Shown in pieces: positions 1 through 4,401 of a stretch of DNA of 5,902 nucleotides; position 1 is the first letter of the stretch; every line of letters begins with the position of its first letter. The stretch comes from Actinomycetes bacterium (GTDB lineage Bacteria > Actinomycetota > Actinomycetes > Actinomycetales > Microbacteriaceae), in the NCBI GenBank assembly GCA_023421635.1, contig JAEZSU010000181.1, forward strand, positions 1 to 5,902, given 5' to 3'. Position numbers and translations under genes: made by a program. The notes below the pieces were generated by a model that did not search any database, was not told where the DNA came from, and worked only from the letters and a program-made list of their open reading frames with translations.

Positions 1-696
1 CGTGACGAGCGCCGCGGCGGACGCGCGGTCGACGAGCCGCCGGCACCACTCGGGGCCCGCGATCGGGTCGTGACCCCCGCGGAGGACGAGCACCGGCATC
101 CGGAGCTCGGCGACCGCGTCCTCGATGCGGTACGCGAGCATGTGTCGCAGCTGCGTGAGGTACCACCGCATGCCGCACCGGAGGTAGTCGGCGAGAAGGA
201 TCGCGTTCGTCCCCGGTGGTTCGCGCAGCGCGTCCAGGGCGAGCGCTCGCGCCTGTGCGCCCGCGGAGCGGTGACGGTCGTCGGCGACGGGACCGATCAC
301 GACCACGTGCGAGACGAGATCGGGGTGCGTCCGGGCGAGTTCGACCACCCACTGCGACCCCATGGACTGGCCGACGAGCACCACGGGTCCGGCCTCGAGT
401 GCGGCGACGAGCGTCGCGAGCGCGGCGGCGAACGCCCCGATCGGGCCGTCGTCGTCGGGCGTGGGCAGTCCGCCGAACCCGGGGAGGTCGACGGAGTGCA
501 CGGCGCGGTCCCGTGCCAGCTCCCGGTGCAGCCGCCGCAGATAGCGGTGGGACATGCCGATGCCGTGCACCAGGATCGTGGGCGGCCCGACGGGGACGCC
601 GACGGGGGAGGAGGAGACCACGCCGAACGACAGCTCGTCCACCACGACCCGCCGGAGCGGATCGGGCTGCCGGGCGATCGTGTCGGCGGAAGACAT
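1..696 (-). CDS. Alpha/beta-fold hydrolase, C-terminus beyond window
   Basis: This is a partial serine hydrolase of the alpha/beta-hydrolase fold, probably cytosolic because no signal peptide is visible. The 232 visible residues begin MSSADTIARQ and the reading frame stays open to the window edge. Residues 41-51 (ILVHGIGMSHR) are the first core strand followed by the HG oxyanion-hole turn. Residues 109-114 (GQSMGS) are the nucleophile elbow with catalytic Ser111. RGGHDPIAG at 206-214 holds the likely catalytic acid Asp210. The catalytic His should lie 25-30 residues further on, outside the window. The substrate cannot be read from the sequence; esterase, lipase and C-C hydrolase members share these motifs. 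It is transcribed divergently from the GerW-like gene. The ATG at 696 was chosen because a TAGCGT -10 element ends 7 nt before it, which suggests a leaderless mRNA. Family assignment is firm, function is open. Confidence 0.9.
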   Translation of the reverse strand, partial: MSSADTIARQPDPLRRVVVDELSFGVVSSSPVGVPVGPPTILVHGIGMSHRYLRRLHRELARDRAVHSVDLPGFGGLPTPDDDGPIGAFAAALATLVAALEAGPVVLVGQSMGSQWVVELARTHPDLVSHVVVIGPVADDRHRSAGAQARALALDALREPPGTNAILLADYLRCGMRWYLTQLRHMLAYRIEDAVAELRMPVLVLRGGHDPIAGPEWCRRLVDRASAAALVT

Positions 697-709
697 GCGG
701 GCAACGCTA
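697..709 (-). promoter_or_regulatory. Predicted leaderless promoter of the hydrolase gene
   Basis: On the minus strand TAGCGT (709 to 704) matches the actinobacterial -10 consensus TAnnnT and ends 7 nt before the ATG at 696. Transcription would start at or one base from the start codon, giving a leaderless mRNA. There is no Shine-Dalgarno sequence in the gap. No convincing -35 hexamer is seen 17-18 bp upstream. Confidence 0.5.
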
Positions 710-737
710 CCGCGCACGCACGCACGCCCGACCGGCC

Positions 738-749
738 GACGGATCCGTC
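738..749. promoter_or_regulatory. 12-bp perfect palindrome between divergent genes, possible operator
   Basis: GACGGATCCGTC is a perfect 12-bp palindrome centred at 743.5, in the 96-bp gap between the hydrolase (start 696) and the GerW-like gene (start 793). Its centre lies about 48 and 50 bp from the two predicted transcription starts, so it is nearly equidistant. That is where a dimeric regulator could act on both promoters. No regulator is encoded next to it in this window, and a chance palindrome is possible in GC-rich DNA. Confidence 0.35.
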
Positions 750-780
750 AAGGGCGTATCGGCGGGCGGCGGTGCGCCGC

Positions 781-786
781 TACCGT
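781..786 (+). promoter_or_regulatory. Predicted -10 element of the GerW-like/kinase unit, leaderless
   Basis: TACCGT fits TAnnnT and ends 6 nt before the ATG at 793, so transcription is predicted to begin at or next to the start codon. The GGAG at 787-790 is only 2 nt from the ATG, too close to act as a normal ribosome binding site, which favours the leaderless reading. Confidence 0.5.
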
Positions 787-792
787 GGAGCC

Positions 793-1113
793 ATGTCCAA
801 CTTCGTCCTCGATCTCGGCAAGCAGGTCGCCTCCTTCGGCGTCACGACCGCATACGGTGAGCAGCAGGATGTCGACGGCATCCGGATCATCCCCGTCGCA
901 CTCGCGTGGAGCGGCTTCGGCGGCGGCTCCGACGACACCGGCAGCGGCGGCGGTGGCGGCGGCGGATACGTGATCCCGCTCGGCGCCTACATCCGCAAGG
1001 GCGACGACCTGCGCTTCGAGCCCAACCTCGTCGCGTTCCTCGCGGTCGGCATCCCCTTCGTCTGGGTGGCGGGACGTGCGCTGAGCCGCATCGTCCGCGC
1101 CCTCAAGAAGTGA
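793..1113 (+). CDS. Small GerW/YtfJ-like protein with C-terminal membrane segment
   Basis: A 106-residue protein resembling the GerW (YtfJ) family, named for Bacillus spore germination but common in actinobacteria, where its role is unknown. The family pattern is clear: YGEQQDVDGIRIIPVA (21-36), then FGGG (42-45), a glycine-rich stretch with seven consecutive Gly (52-58), then VIPLGAYIRKGDDLRFEP (60-77). A hydrophobic stretch at about 79-97 ends in the basic tail SRIVRALKK, so it probably has one C-terminal membrane helix with a positively charged end; there is no N-terminal signal. The frame is open well upstream, but similarity begins only near this ATG, which also has a -10 element 6 nt before it. 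Its TGA overlaps the GTG start of the P-loop gene (GTGA), so the two should be translationally coupled. A sporulation role is unlikely to apply here. Confidence 0.82.
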   Translation: MSNFVLDLGKQVASFGVTTAYGEQQDVDGIRIIPVALAWSGFGGGSDDTGSGGGGGGGYVIPLGAYIRKGDDLRFEPNLVAFLAVGIPFVWVAGRALSRIVRALKK

Positions 1114-1712
1114 CCCAGGACGCGGCTCCCCCCGATCTCGACGTCCTCGCCGGCATCGCCGCCGACATCCGGTCCGTGGTCGGTGCCACCGGTCGCTCCG
1201 ACGCGCTCGTCATCATCGACGGCCGCAGCGGCTCCGGCAAATCCACCCTGGCGCGGATGCTGACGGACCCCGGCACCGAACTCCTCGCGATGGACTCCAT
1301 CTACCCCGGATGGGACGGCCTCGCCGTGGCATCCGTGTTCCTCCACGCCGACGTGCTCACGCCCCGCTCCGCCGGCCGCCCCGGGCGCTGGCGCCGCTGG
1401 GACTGGGAGGCCGACCTCCCCGCGGAGGAGCACCGCGTGCCGCCCGGCGTCCCGCTCATCGTCGAGGGTGCGGGGTCGCTCACCCGCGACACCGCACCGC
1501 TCGCCGATGTCTCGGTGTGGCTGGAGGCGCCGGAGGAACTGCGCCGGCACCGGGCCCTCGAGCGCGACGGCGACGCGTACGCGCCGCACTGGGACCGCTG
1601 GGCGGCGCAGGAGGTGCGGCACATCGAGCGGCACGACCCGCGGGCGCTGGCGACCCTCGTCTACGACGTGACGGGACCCTCGACGGCCCGCACCAGCTCG
1701 TCGAGCCGGTAA
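1110..1712 (+). CDS. Small P-loop NTPase, uridine kinase-like ATP-binding protein
   Basis: A 200-residue single-domain P-loop protein of the nucleoside/nucleotide kinase type. GRSGSGKST at 38-46 is the Walker A motif after the strand ALVIID (32-37). MDSIYPGWDGL (61-71) corresponds to the DDxY region that contacts the phosphate acceptor in uridine kinase-like proteins. RPGRWRRWDW (90-99) and PLIVEGAGSL (115-124) match conserved stretches of small actinobacterial ATP-binding proteins, and HRALERDG (147-154) looks like an Arg-rich lid. No substrate can be assigned, so kinase activity is inferred from the family. The GTG at 1110 is preferred because it overlaps the previous stop by 4 nt and places the Walker motif at the usual depth; upstream codons of this frame are an antisense-like shadow of the GerW-like gene. 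The last 17 codons overlap the convergent DUF2017 gene, which may explain the low-complexity tail ARTSSSSR. Confidence 0.85.
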   Translation: MTQDAAPPDLDVLAGIAADIRSVVGATGRSDALVIIDGRSGSGKSTLARMLTDPGTELLAMDSIYPGWDGLAVASVFLHADVLTPRSAGRPGRWRRWDWEADLPAEEHRVPPGVPLIVEGAGSLTRDTAPLADVSVWLEAPEELRRHRALERDGDAYAPHWDRWAAQEVRHIERHDPRALATLVYDVTGPSTARTSSSSR

Positions 1713-2158
1713 CCGAGCCACTCGTAGACGCCGAACCTCGGGTCGGCGTCGTCGATGTCCTCCTCGCGCTTGATCCCGAGGCGCTCGGCGAGCACGAGCC
1801 GGACGGCGTTCAGCGTGCGCAGCCAGGATGCGGCGCGGTCGGGGTCGAGCCGGATGGCGAGCCCTTCGACGGCCTCCTCCATCGGCAGGTCCGCGACCTC
1901 CGTGACATCCCCGGCGACGGCCAGGTCGGCCAGCACGACGCCGGCATCGTCGGCACGGCGACGCAGCAGGTCACGCTCGGTCACGGAGCGGAACTCCCGT
2001 GCCGCATCCGGGTCGTCCGGGTACGCGCTCGGGGTCAGCCGCGCGATCGCCGGGTCTTCGGTGCCGCCCTCGGAGAGGAGATCGACGAACTGGGCGACGA
2101 GCTCTCGCAGGTGGAGCGCCTCGATGCGGGTGATGTCCATGGTCAGCGTCTCGCTCAC
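1661..2158 (-). CDS. DUF2017 family protein, ClpS-linked
   Basis: A conserved actinobacterial protein of unknown function (DUF2017), typically encoded directly downstream of clpS, as here. With the GTG at 2158 it has 165 residues; with the ATG at 2140 it has 159 (MDITRIEALHLRELVAQF). I prefer the GTG because its bases overlap the clpS stop (GTGA), and because the ETLTMDITRIEA stretch resembles the family's N-terminal strand, but neither start has a good ribosome binding site. The sequence is mostly amphipathic and acidic helix, with no membrane segment and no recognisable catalytic motif. WLRTLNAVRLVLAERLGI, some 50 residues before the end, is the most family-like stretch, followed by the acidic EEDIDDADPRFGVYEWLGYRL tail region. 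Linkage suggests a role with N-degron proteolysis, which is inference only. Its 3' end overlaps the convergent P-loop gene by 52 bp. Confidence 0.85.
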   Translation of the reverse strand: MSETLTMDITRIEALHLRELVAQFVDLLSEGGTEDPAIARLTPSAYPDDPDAAREFRSVTERDLLRRRADDAGVVLADLAVAGDVTEVADLPMEEAVEGLAIRLDPDRAASWLRTLNAVRLVLAERLGIKREEDIDDADPRFGVYEWLGYRLDELVRAVEGPVTS

Positions 2159-2448
2159 ACCGGCACCCGCCGTACCGTCGCCCACAGGCCGTAGTCGTGC
2201 ATCGCCTGGGCGTGCAGCTCCATCTGCTCGCGCGCGCCCTCCGCCACGACGGCGTGGCCCTGTTCGTGGACCGCCAGCATGAGCCGGGTGGCGACGTCGT
2301 GGCTGAAGCCGAAGTACGCGCGGAAGACGTGCACGACGTAGCTCATGAGGTTCACCGGGTCGTTCCAGACCACGGTCTGCCACGGCACGTCGGCCGAGGG
2401 CGCCCGGACGGTGTCCAGGTCCTCACGCGGGGCGGCGATCGGTGTCAT
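2155..2448 (-). CDS. clpS: ATP-dependent Clp protease adaptor ClpS
   Basis: ClpS recognises proteins with N-degron (bulky hydrophobic) N-termini and hands them to the Clp unfoldase/ClpP protease in the cytosol. The protein has 97 residues, with a short flexible N-terminal extension (about 1-22) needed in the family for substrate delivery. The core follows: VVWNDPVNLMSYVVHVF (26-42) holds the N-degron pocket residues Asn29, Asp30 and Met35. MLAVHEQGHAVV (57-68) contains His61, equivalent to the pocket histidine of E. coli ClpS. The ATG at 2448 is preferred over the in-frame GTG at 2454 because it forms a 4-nt ATGA overlap with the metallopeptidase stop. The gene is the middle member of a metallopeptidase-clpS-DUF2017 unit with 4-nt overlaps on both sides, so the three are almost certainly co-translated. 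Confidence 0.95.
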   Translation of the reverse strand: MTPIAAPREDLDTVRAPSADVPWQTVVWNDPVNLMSYVVHVFRAYFGFSHDVATRLMLAVHEQGHAVVAEGAREQMELHAQAMHDYGLWATVRRVPV

Positions 2449-2795
2449 GCCCACCCCAGCTCGTGGAGGCGGGCGTCGTCGATGCCGTAGAAGTGGGCGA
2501 TCTCGTGCACGAGCGTGGTGTGCACTTCCGCACGGAGTGCGTCCAGATCATCGCAGGCGTGCAGGTGCGGTTCGCGGTACACGATGATGCGGTCGGGGAG
2601 TTCGCCCATGCCGTAGCGGTCGCGCTCGGTGAGCGCCCACCCGTCGTACAGTCCGAAGAGGTCGAGGCTGCCGTCCTCGGGGCGGTCCTCGACGACGAAC
2701 ACGACGTTGTCGAGCCCGGCGACCATATCGTCGGGCAGCGCGTCGAGCTCGGCGAGGACGAGGGCTTCGAACGCGTCCGCATCCATGTCGATCAT
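2445..2795 (-). CDS. Zincin-like metallopeptidase family protein
   Basis: A 116-residue protein of the minimal zincin-like family (Pfam Zincin_1 type). It carries HEIAHFYGIDD at 97-107, an HExxHxxGxxD zinc motif in which His97 and His101 bind zinc, Glu98 would be the catalytic base, and Asp107 or a neighbour could supply the third ligand. The N-terminal part (FEALVLAELDALP, 9-21) is the helix typical of the family, followed by a strand region ending DRIIVYREP (68-76). There is no signal peptide, so it should act in the cytosol; no substrate is known for the family. The ATG at 2795 is chosen, with ATG 2786 (MDADAFEALV) equally possible since neither has a clear ribosome binding site. Its stop overlaps the clpS start. 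It lies 55 bp after tRNA-His, separated from it by a strong hairpin. Confidence 0.88.
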   Translation of the reverse strand: MIDMDADAFEALVLAELDALPDDMVAGLDNVVFVVEDRPEDGSLDLFGLYDGWALTERDRYGMGELPDRIIVYREPHLHACDDLDALRAEVHTTLVHEIAHFYGIDDARLHELGWA

Positions 2796-2824
2796 CGCGC
2801 ACCCGTGCCGGCTGAGAAGGGGGT

Positions 2825-2847
2825 GTACGGCGCCGGAGGCGCCGTAC
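2825..2847 (-). terminator. Strong GC hairpin after tRNA-His, terminator or processing signal
   Basis: Perfect 10-bp arms GTACGGCGCC and GGCGCCGTAC flank a 3-nt loop, beginning 3 nt after the encoded CCA of tRNA-His. No T-run follows on the minus strand, so termination, if any, would be of the U-less type common in actinobacteria, or the hairpin may guide 3'-end trimming. The metallopeptidase start lies only 29 bp beyond, which leaves little room for a separate promoter and argues for partial read-through. Confidence 0.6.
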
Positions 2848-2850
2848 GAG

Positions 2851-2927
2851 TGGGGTGGCTAACGGGACTTGAACCCGCGACCCCCGCGACCACAACGCGG
2901 TGCTCTACCAACTGAGCTATAGCCACC
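2851..2927 (-). tRNA. tRNA-His (GUG), CCA encoded
   Basis: The minus strand folds into a full cloverleaf. The acceptor stem is GTGGCTA/TAGCCAC, preceded by the extra G(-1) at 2927 that identifies histidine tRNA. The D-arm contains AGCTCAGTTGGTAGAGC. The anticodon stem CCGCG/CGCGG closes the loop TTGTGGT with anticodon GTG at 2893-2891. The T-loop is TTCAAGT. The discriminator is C at 2854 and CCA is encoded at 2853-2851. It sits 31 bp after orn with no clear TAnnnT promoter between, so it is probably cut from an orn transcript. Confidence 0.97.
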
Positions 2928-2930
2928 ATG

Positions 2931-2944
2931 TGCCCTCGCGGGCA
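2931..2944 (-). other. Small hairpin just upstream of tRNA-His
   Basis: TGCCC and GGGCA arms (5 bp) with a 4-nt loop lie 3 nt before G(-1) of tRNA-His, in the 31-bp orn/tRNA gap. It may help present the tRNA precursor to RNase P or weakly terminate orn; it is short and could be chance. Confidence 0.3.
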
Positions 2945-2958
2945 ACCAGACAATTCTG

Positions 2959-3582
2959 TCACAAACTCGGAGCGAAGTTTGACACCACCGCCGCTGCGGT
3001 CGCCCGAGCGTCGTCGGTGGAGGGTCCGGGAGCCGCCACGAACACCGCCTCGCGGTAGTACCGGAGCTCACGGATCGATTCCAGGATGTCGGCCAGCGCC
3101 CGGTGCCCGCCGTGCTTCTCGGGCGCGTTGAAGTACACCCGCGGGTACCAGCGGCGGGAGAGCTCCTTGATCGAGGACACGTCGACGTTCCGGTAGTGCA
3201 GCCAGCGGTCGATCCGCGGCATGTAGCGGGCCAGGAACATCCGGTCGGTGCCGATGGTGTTGCCCGCGAGGGGCGCCTTGCCTTCGACGGGCACGAACCG
3301 CTGGATGTACTCCAGCGCCTGGAACTCCGCTTCGGCGACCGAGACCCCGGAGGGGATCTCCTCGAGCAGTCCGGAGGTGCGGTGCATCTCGGTGACGAAG
3401 TCGTTCATGTGCTCGAGCGCGGACGCGTCGGGCTTGATCACGATCTGGAAACCCTCGTCGAGGACATTGAGCTCGAAGTCCGTCACGACCACCGCGATCT
3501 CGACGAGCTGGTCGACCTCGAGGTCGAGCCCGGTCATTTCGCAATCGATCCAGACGAGCCGATCGCCATCAGTACCACTCAT
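2959..3582 (-). CDS. orn: Oligoribonuclease (DEDDh 3'-5' exonuclease)
   Basis: Orn degrades 2-5 nt RNA oligomers, especially dinucleotides, to mononucleotides, finishing mRNA decay and removing pGpG from c-di-GMP breakdown; it is cytosolic. All DEDDh residues are present: Asp13 and Glu15 in [10 protein letters not shown] (11-20), Asp113 in [11 protein letters not shown] (107-117), and His160 and Asp165 in [10 protein letters not shown] (157-166). The sequence is 207 residues against 181 in E. coli, the excess being an Ala-rich C-terminal tail (about 183-207) of no evident function, common in actinobacterial Orn. The ATG at 3582 places the first catalytic motif at the family-typical depth and has a -10 element ending 6 nt upstream. 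It lies between tRNA-Arg (44 bp upstream) and tRNA-His (31 bp downstream) on the same strand, an RNA-metabolism neighbourhood. Confidence 0.96.
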   Translation of the reverse strand: MSGTDGDRLVWIDCEMTGLDLEVDQLVEIAVVVTDFELNVLDEGFQIVIKPDASALEHMNDFVTEMHRTSGLLEEIPSGVSVAEAEFQALEYIQRFVPVEGKAPLAGNTIGTDRMFLARYMPRIDRWLHYRNVDVSSIKELSRRWYPRVYFNAPEKHGGHRALADILESIRELRYYREAVFVAAPGPSTDDARATAAAVVSNFAPSL

Positions 3583-3594
3583 GCCGTCAGCTTA
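3583..3594 (-). promoter_or_regulatory. Predicted leaderless promoter of orn
   Basis: TAAGCT (3594 to 3589, minus) matches TAnnnT and ends 6 nt before the orn ATG. No Shine-Dalgarno sequence fits the gap GACGGC. This would let orn be expressed separately from the upstream tRNA-Arg and yczE. Confidence 0.5.
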
Positions 3595-3604
3595 GTCGCG
3601 GCCT

Positions 3605-3623
3605 CCGACGCGGCGGCCGTCGG
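3605..3623 (-). terminator. Hairpin after tRNA-Arg, possible terminator or processing signal
   Basis: Arms CCGACG and CGTCGG (6 bp) with a 7-nt loop begin 3 nt after the encoded CCA of tRNA-Arg. There is no T-run. The position relative to CCA is the same as for the hairpin behind tRNA-His, which supports a role in ending or trimming tRNA transcripts. Confidence 0.4.
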
Positions 3624-3626
3624 CGC

Positions 3627-3702
3627 TGGCCCCCTCGGGGCGACTCGAACGCCCGACCAAGAGATTAGAAGGCTCCTGCTCTATCCACTGAGCTACGAGG
3701 GG
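3627..3702 (-). tRNA. tRNA-Arg (UCU), CCA encoded
   Basis: The minus strand gives acceptor stem CCCCTCG/CGAGGGG, D-arm GCTCAGTGGATAGAGC, anticodon loop CTTCTAA with anticodon TCT at 3669-3667, T-stem GGGCG/CGCCC with loop TTCGAGT, discriminator G at 3630 and CCA at 3629-3627. The anticodon stem GGAGC/TCTCT has a G-T pair and a C-T mismatch next to the loop, the only weak spot. It reads AGA, a rare codon in such a GC-rich genome. Its first 10 nt lie inside the 3' end of the yczE-like gene, whose TAG stop is tRNA positions 8-10. Confidence 0.95.
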
Positions 3703-4340
3703 AGGTGTCGTTCCAGCGTACCGGCGCCGCCGTCGAAGCGATGCCCCTCGCGCAGCCGTGGAGCAGGAGGCCGGGTGTGGAGGAGTGGCAGGCTGACGTG
3801 CACGAGCGGGCCGATGAGGGCGGCGAACAGGACGGTGCCGAGCCCGACGTCACCGCCCAGCAGCCAGCCGCCGGCGAGCACCGTGAGTTCGACCGTCGTC
3901 CGCGCGAGCCACGTCGGCCACCCGAACCGGCTCGTGATCCCGGTCATCAGACCGTCGCGGGGGCCCGCGCCGAAGCGTGCGCCGATGTACAGGCCGCTCG
4001 CGACCGCGACGCACACGATTCCGGCGAGGAGGACCGCGAGCCGCGCCACGAACCCGTCGACCGAGGGCAGGAGCCAGAGCGCCACCTGCATGGCGGTGCC
4101 CACCAGGAGGATGTTCGCGAGCGTGCCCACGCCCGGGCGTTGCCGCAGCGGGATCCACAGCAGCAGGACGAGCAGACCGATCGCGTTCGTCACCCAGCCG
4201 ATCCCGATCCCGGTCTGGCGGGACACGCCCTGGGCGAGGACCGTCCAGGGATCGACCCCGAGTCCGGCGACCACGGTGAGCGCACAGCCGAATCCGTACA
4301 GCGGGAGGCCGAGGAGGAGTTGGATGACGCGGCGGGGCAT
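3693..4340 (-). CDS. yczE: YczE/YitT-like integral membrane protein
   Basis: A 215-residue membrane protein of the YczE-like family; transport is often suspected but no substrate is established. Hydrophobic segments lie at about 5-27, 45-65, 72-92, 97-120 and 148-187, giving five or six helices. Two similar stretches, GLGVDPWTVLAQG (26-38) and FGAGPRDGLMTG (123-134), each follow a hydrophobic segment and suggest an internal duplication; the second is the family's GxGPRDGL signature. The tail after about 190 is hydrophilic (HTRPPAPRLREGH). The ATG at 4340 is supported by the purine-rich GGGATGAGG just upstream. It is divergent from a MocR-type regulator 61 bp away, an association reported for YczE-like proteins and YczR regulators, so control by that regulator is likely. 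The stop codon falls inside tRNA-Arg, an unusual same-strand overlap of 10 nt. Confidence 0.85.
   Translation of the reverse strand: MPRRVIQLLLGLPLYGFGCALTVVAGLGVDPWTVLAQGVSRQTGIGIGWVTNAIGLLVLLLWIPLRQRPGVGTLANILLVGTAMQVALWLLPSVDGFVARLAVLLAGIVCVAVASGLYIGARFGAGPRDGLMTGITSRFGWPTWLARTTVELTVLAGGWLLGGDVGLGTVLFAALIGPLVHVSLPLLHTRPPAPRLREGHRFDGGAGTLERHLPS
3715..3720 (-). promoter_or_regulatory. Candidate -10 element for tRNA-Arg inside yczE
   Basis: TACGCT (minus) fits TAnnnT and ends 12 nt before the tRNA 5' end, which would give a leader of about 5-6 nt. It lies within the last codons of the yczE-like gene, and no good -35 is seen, so tRNA-Arg may instead be processed from a yczE transcript. Confidence 0.3.
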
Positions 4341-4357
4341 GGCCTCATCCCACCCCA

Positions 4358-4386
4358 GAATTGGCTATCTCGAAAGGTGCCAATTC
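4358..4386. promoter_or_regulatory. 8-bp inverted repeat, candidate operator of the MocR regulator
   Basis: GAATTGGC (4358-4365) and GCCAATTC (4379-4386) form a perfect inverted repeat with a 13-bp spacer. The half-site centres are 21 bp apart, two helical turns, so both face the same side of the DNA. It lies in the 61-bp gap between yczE and mocR, at about -44 to -16 relative to the predicted mocR start, overlapping its -35 zone. A dimeric GntR-domain protein binding here could repress itself and control yczE. The arms are AT-richer than the surroundings, which makes chance less likely. Confidence 0.6.
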
Positions 4387-4389
4387 CCC

Positions 4390-4395
4390 TATGGT
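4390..4395 (+). promoter_or_regulatory. Predicted -10 element of the mocR-like gene, leaderless
   Basis: TATGGT matches TAnnnT and ends 6 nt before the ATG at 4402, predicting transcription from the start codon itself. The gap GGCCAC is part of an 8-bp palindrome (GTGGCCAC, 4394-4401). A TTGGCT at 4361-4366 resembles a -35 but is 23 bp away, too far for normal use, which would fit a promoter that needs or is tuned by the regulator. Confidence 0.5.
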
Positions 4396-4401
4396 GGCCA
4401 C

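Noticed and set aside
711..730. Short CGCA-type tandem repeat in the hydrolase upstream region
   Set aside because: Only about three copies and no partner elsewhere in the window; chance in GC-rich DNA is likely.
70..792. Upstream in-frame extension of the GerW-like gene
   Set aside because: It is antisense to a clear alpha/beta hydrolase with nucleophile elbow and oxyanion motifs. Family similarity begins only at 793.
952..966. GGC/GGT-rich run in the GerW-like gene as a slippage-prone repeat
   Set aside because: The glycine stretch is a normal trait of the family and the codons are partly mixed, so phase variation is not supported.
987..1721. A 244-codon minus-strand frame opposite the GerW-like and P-loop genes
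   Set aside because: The plus strand carries a Walker A motif and GerW-like conservation; the minus frame is an Arg/Gly-rich shadow without a start context.
3103..4401. An open frame of 433 codons on the plus strand continuous with the MocR gene
   Set aside because: It is antisense to orn and yczE and crosses two tRNAs. Its composition (Arg/Ser/Pro-rich) is typical of GC-rich antisense frames, and the GntR domain starts at 4402.
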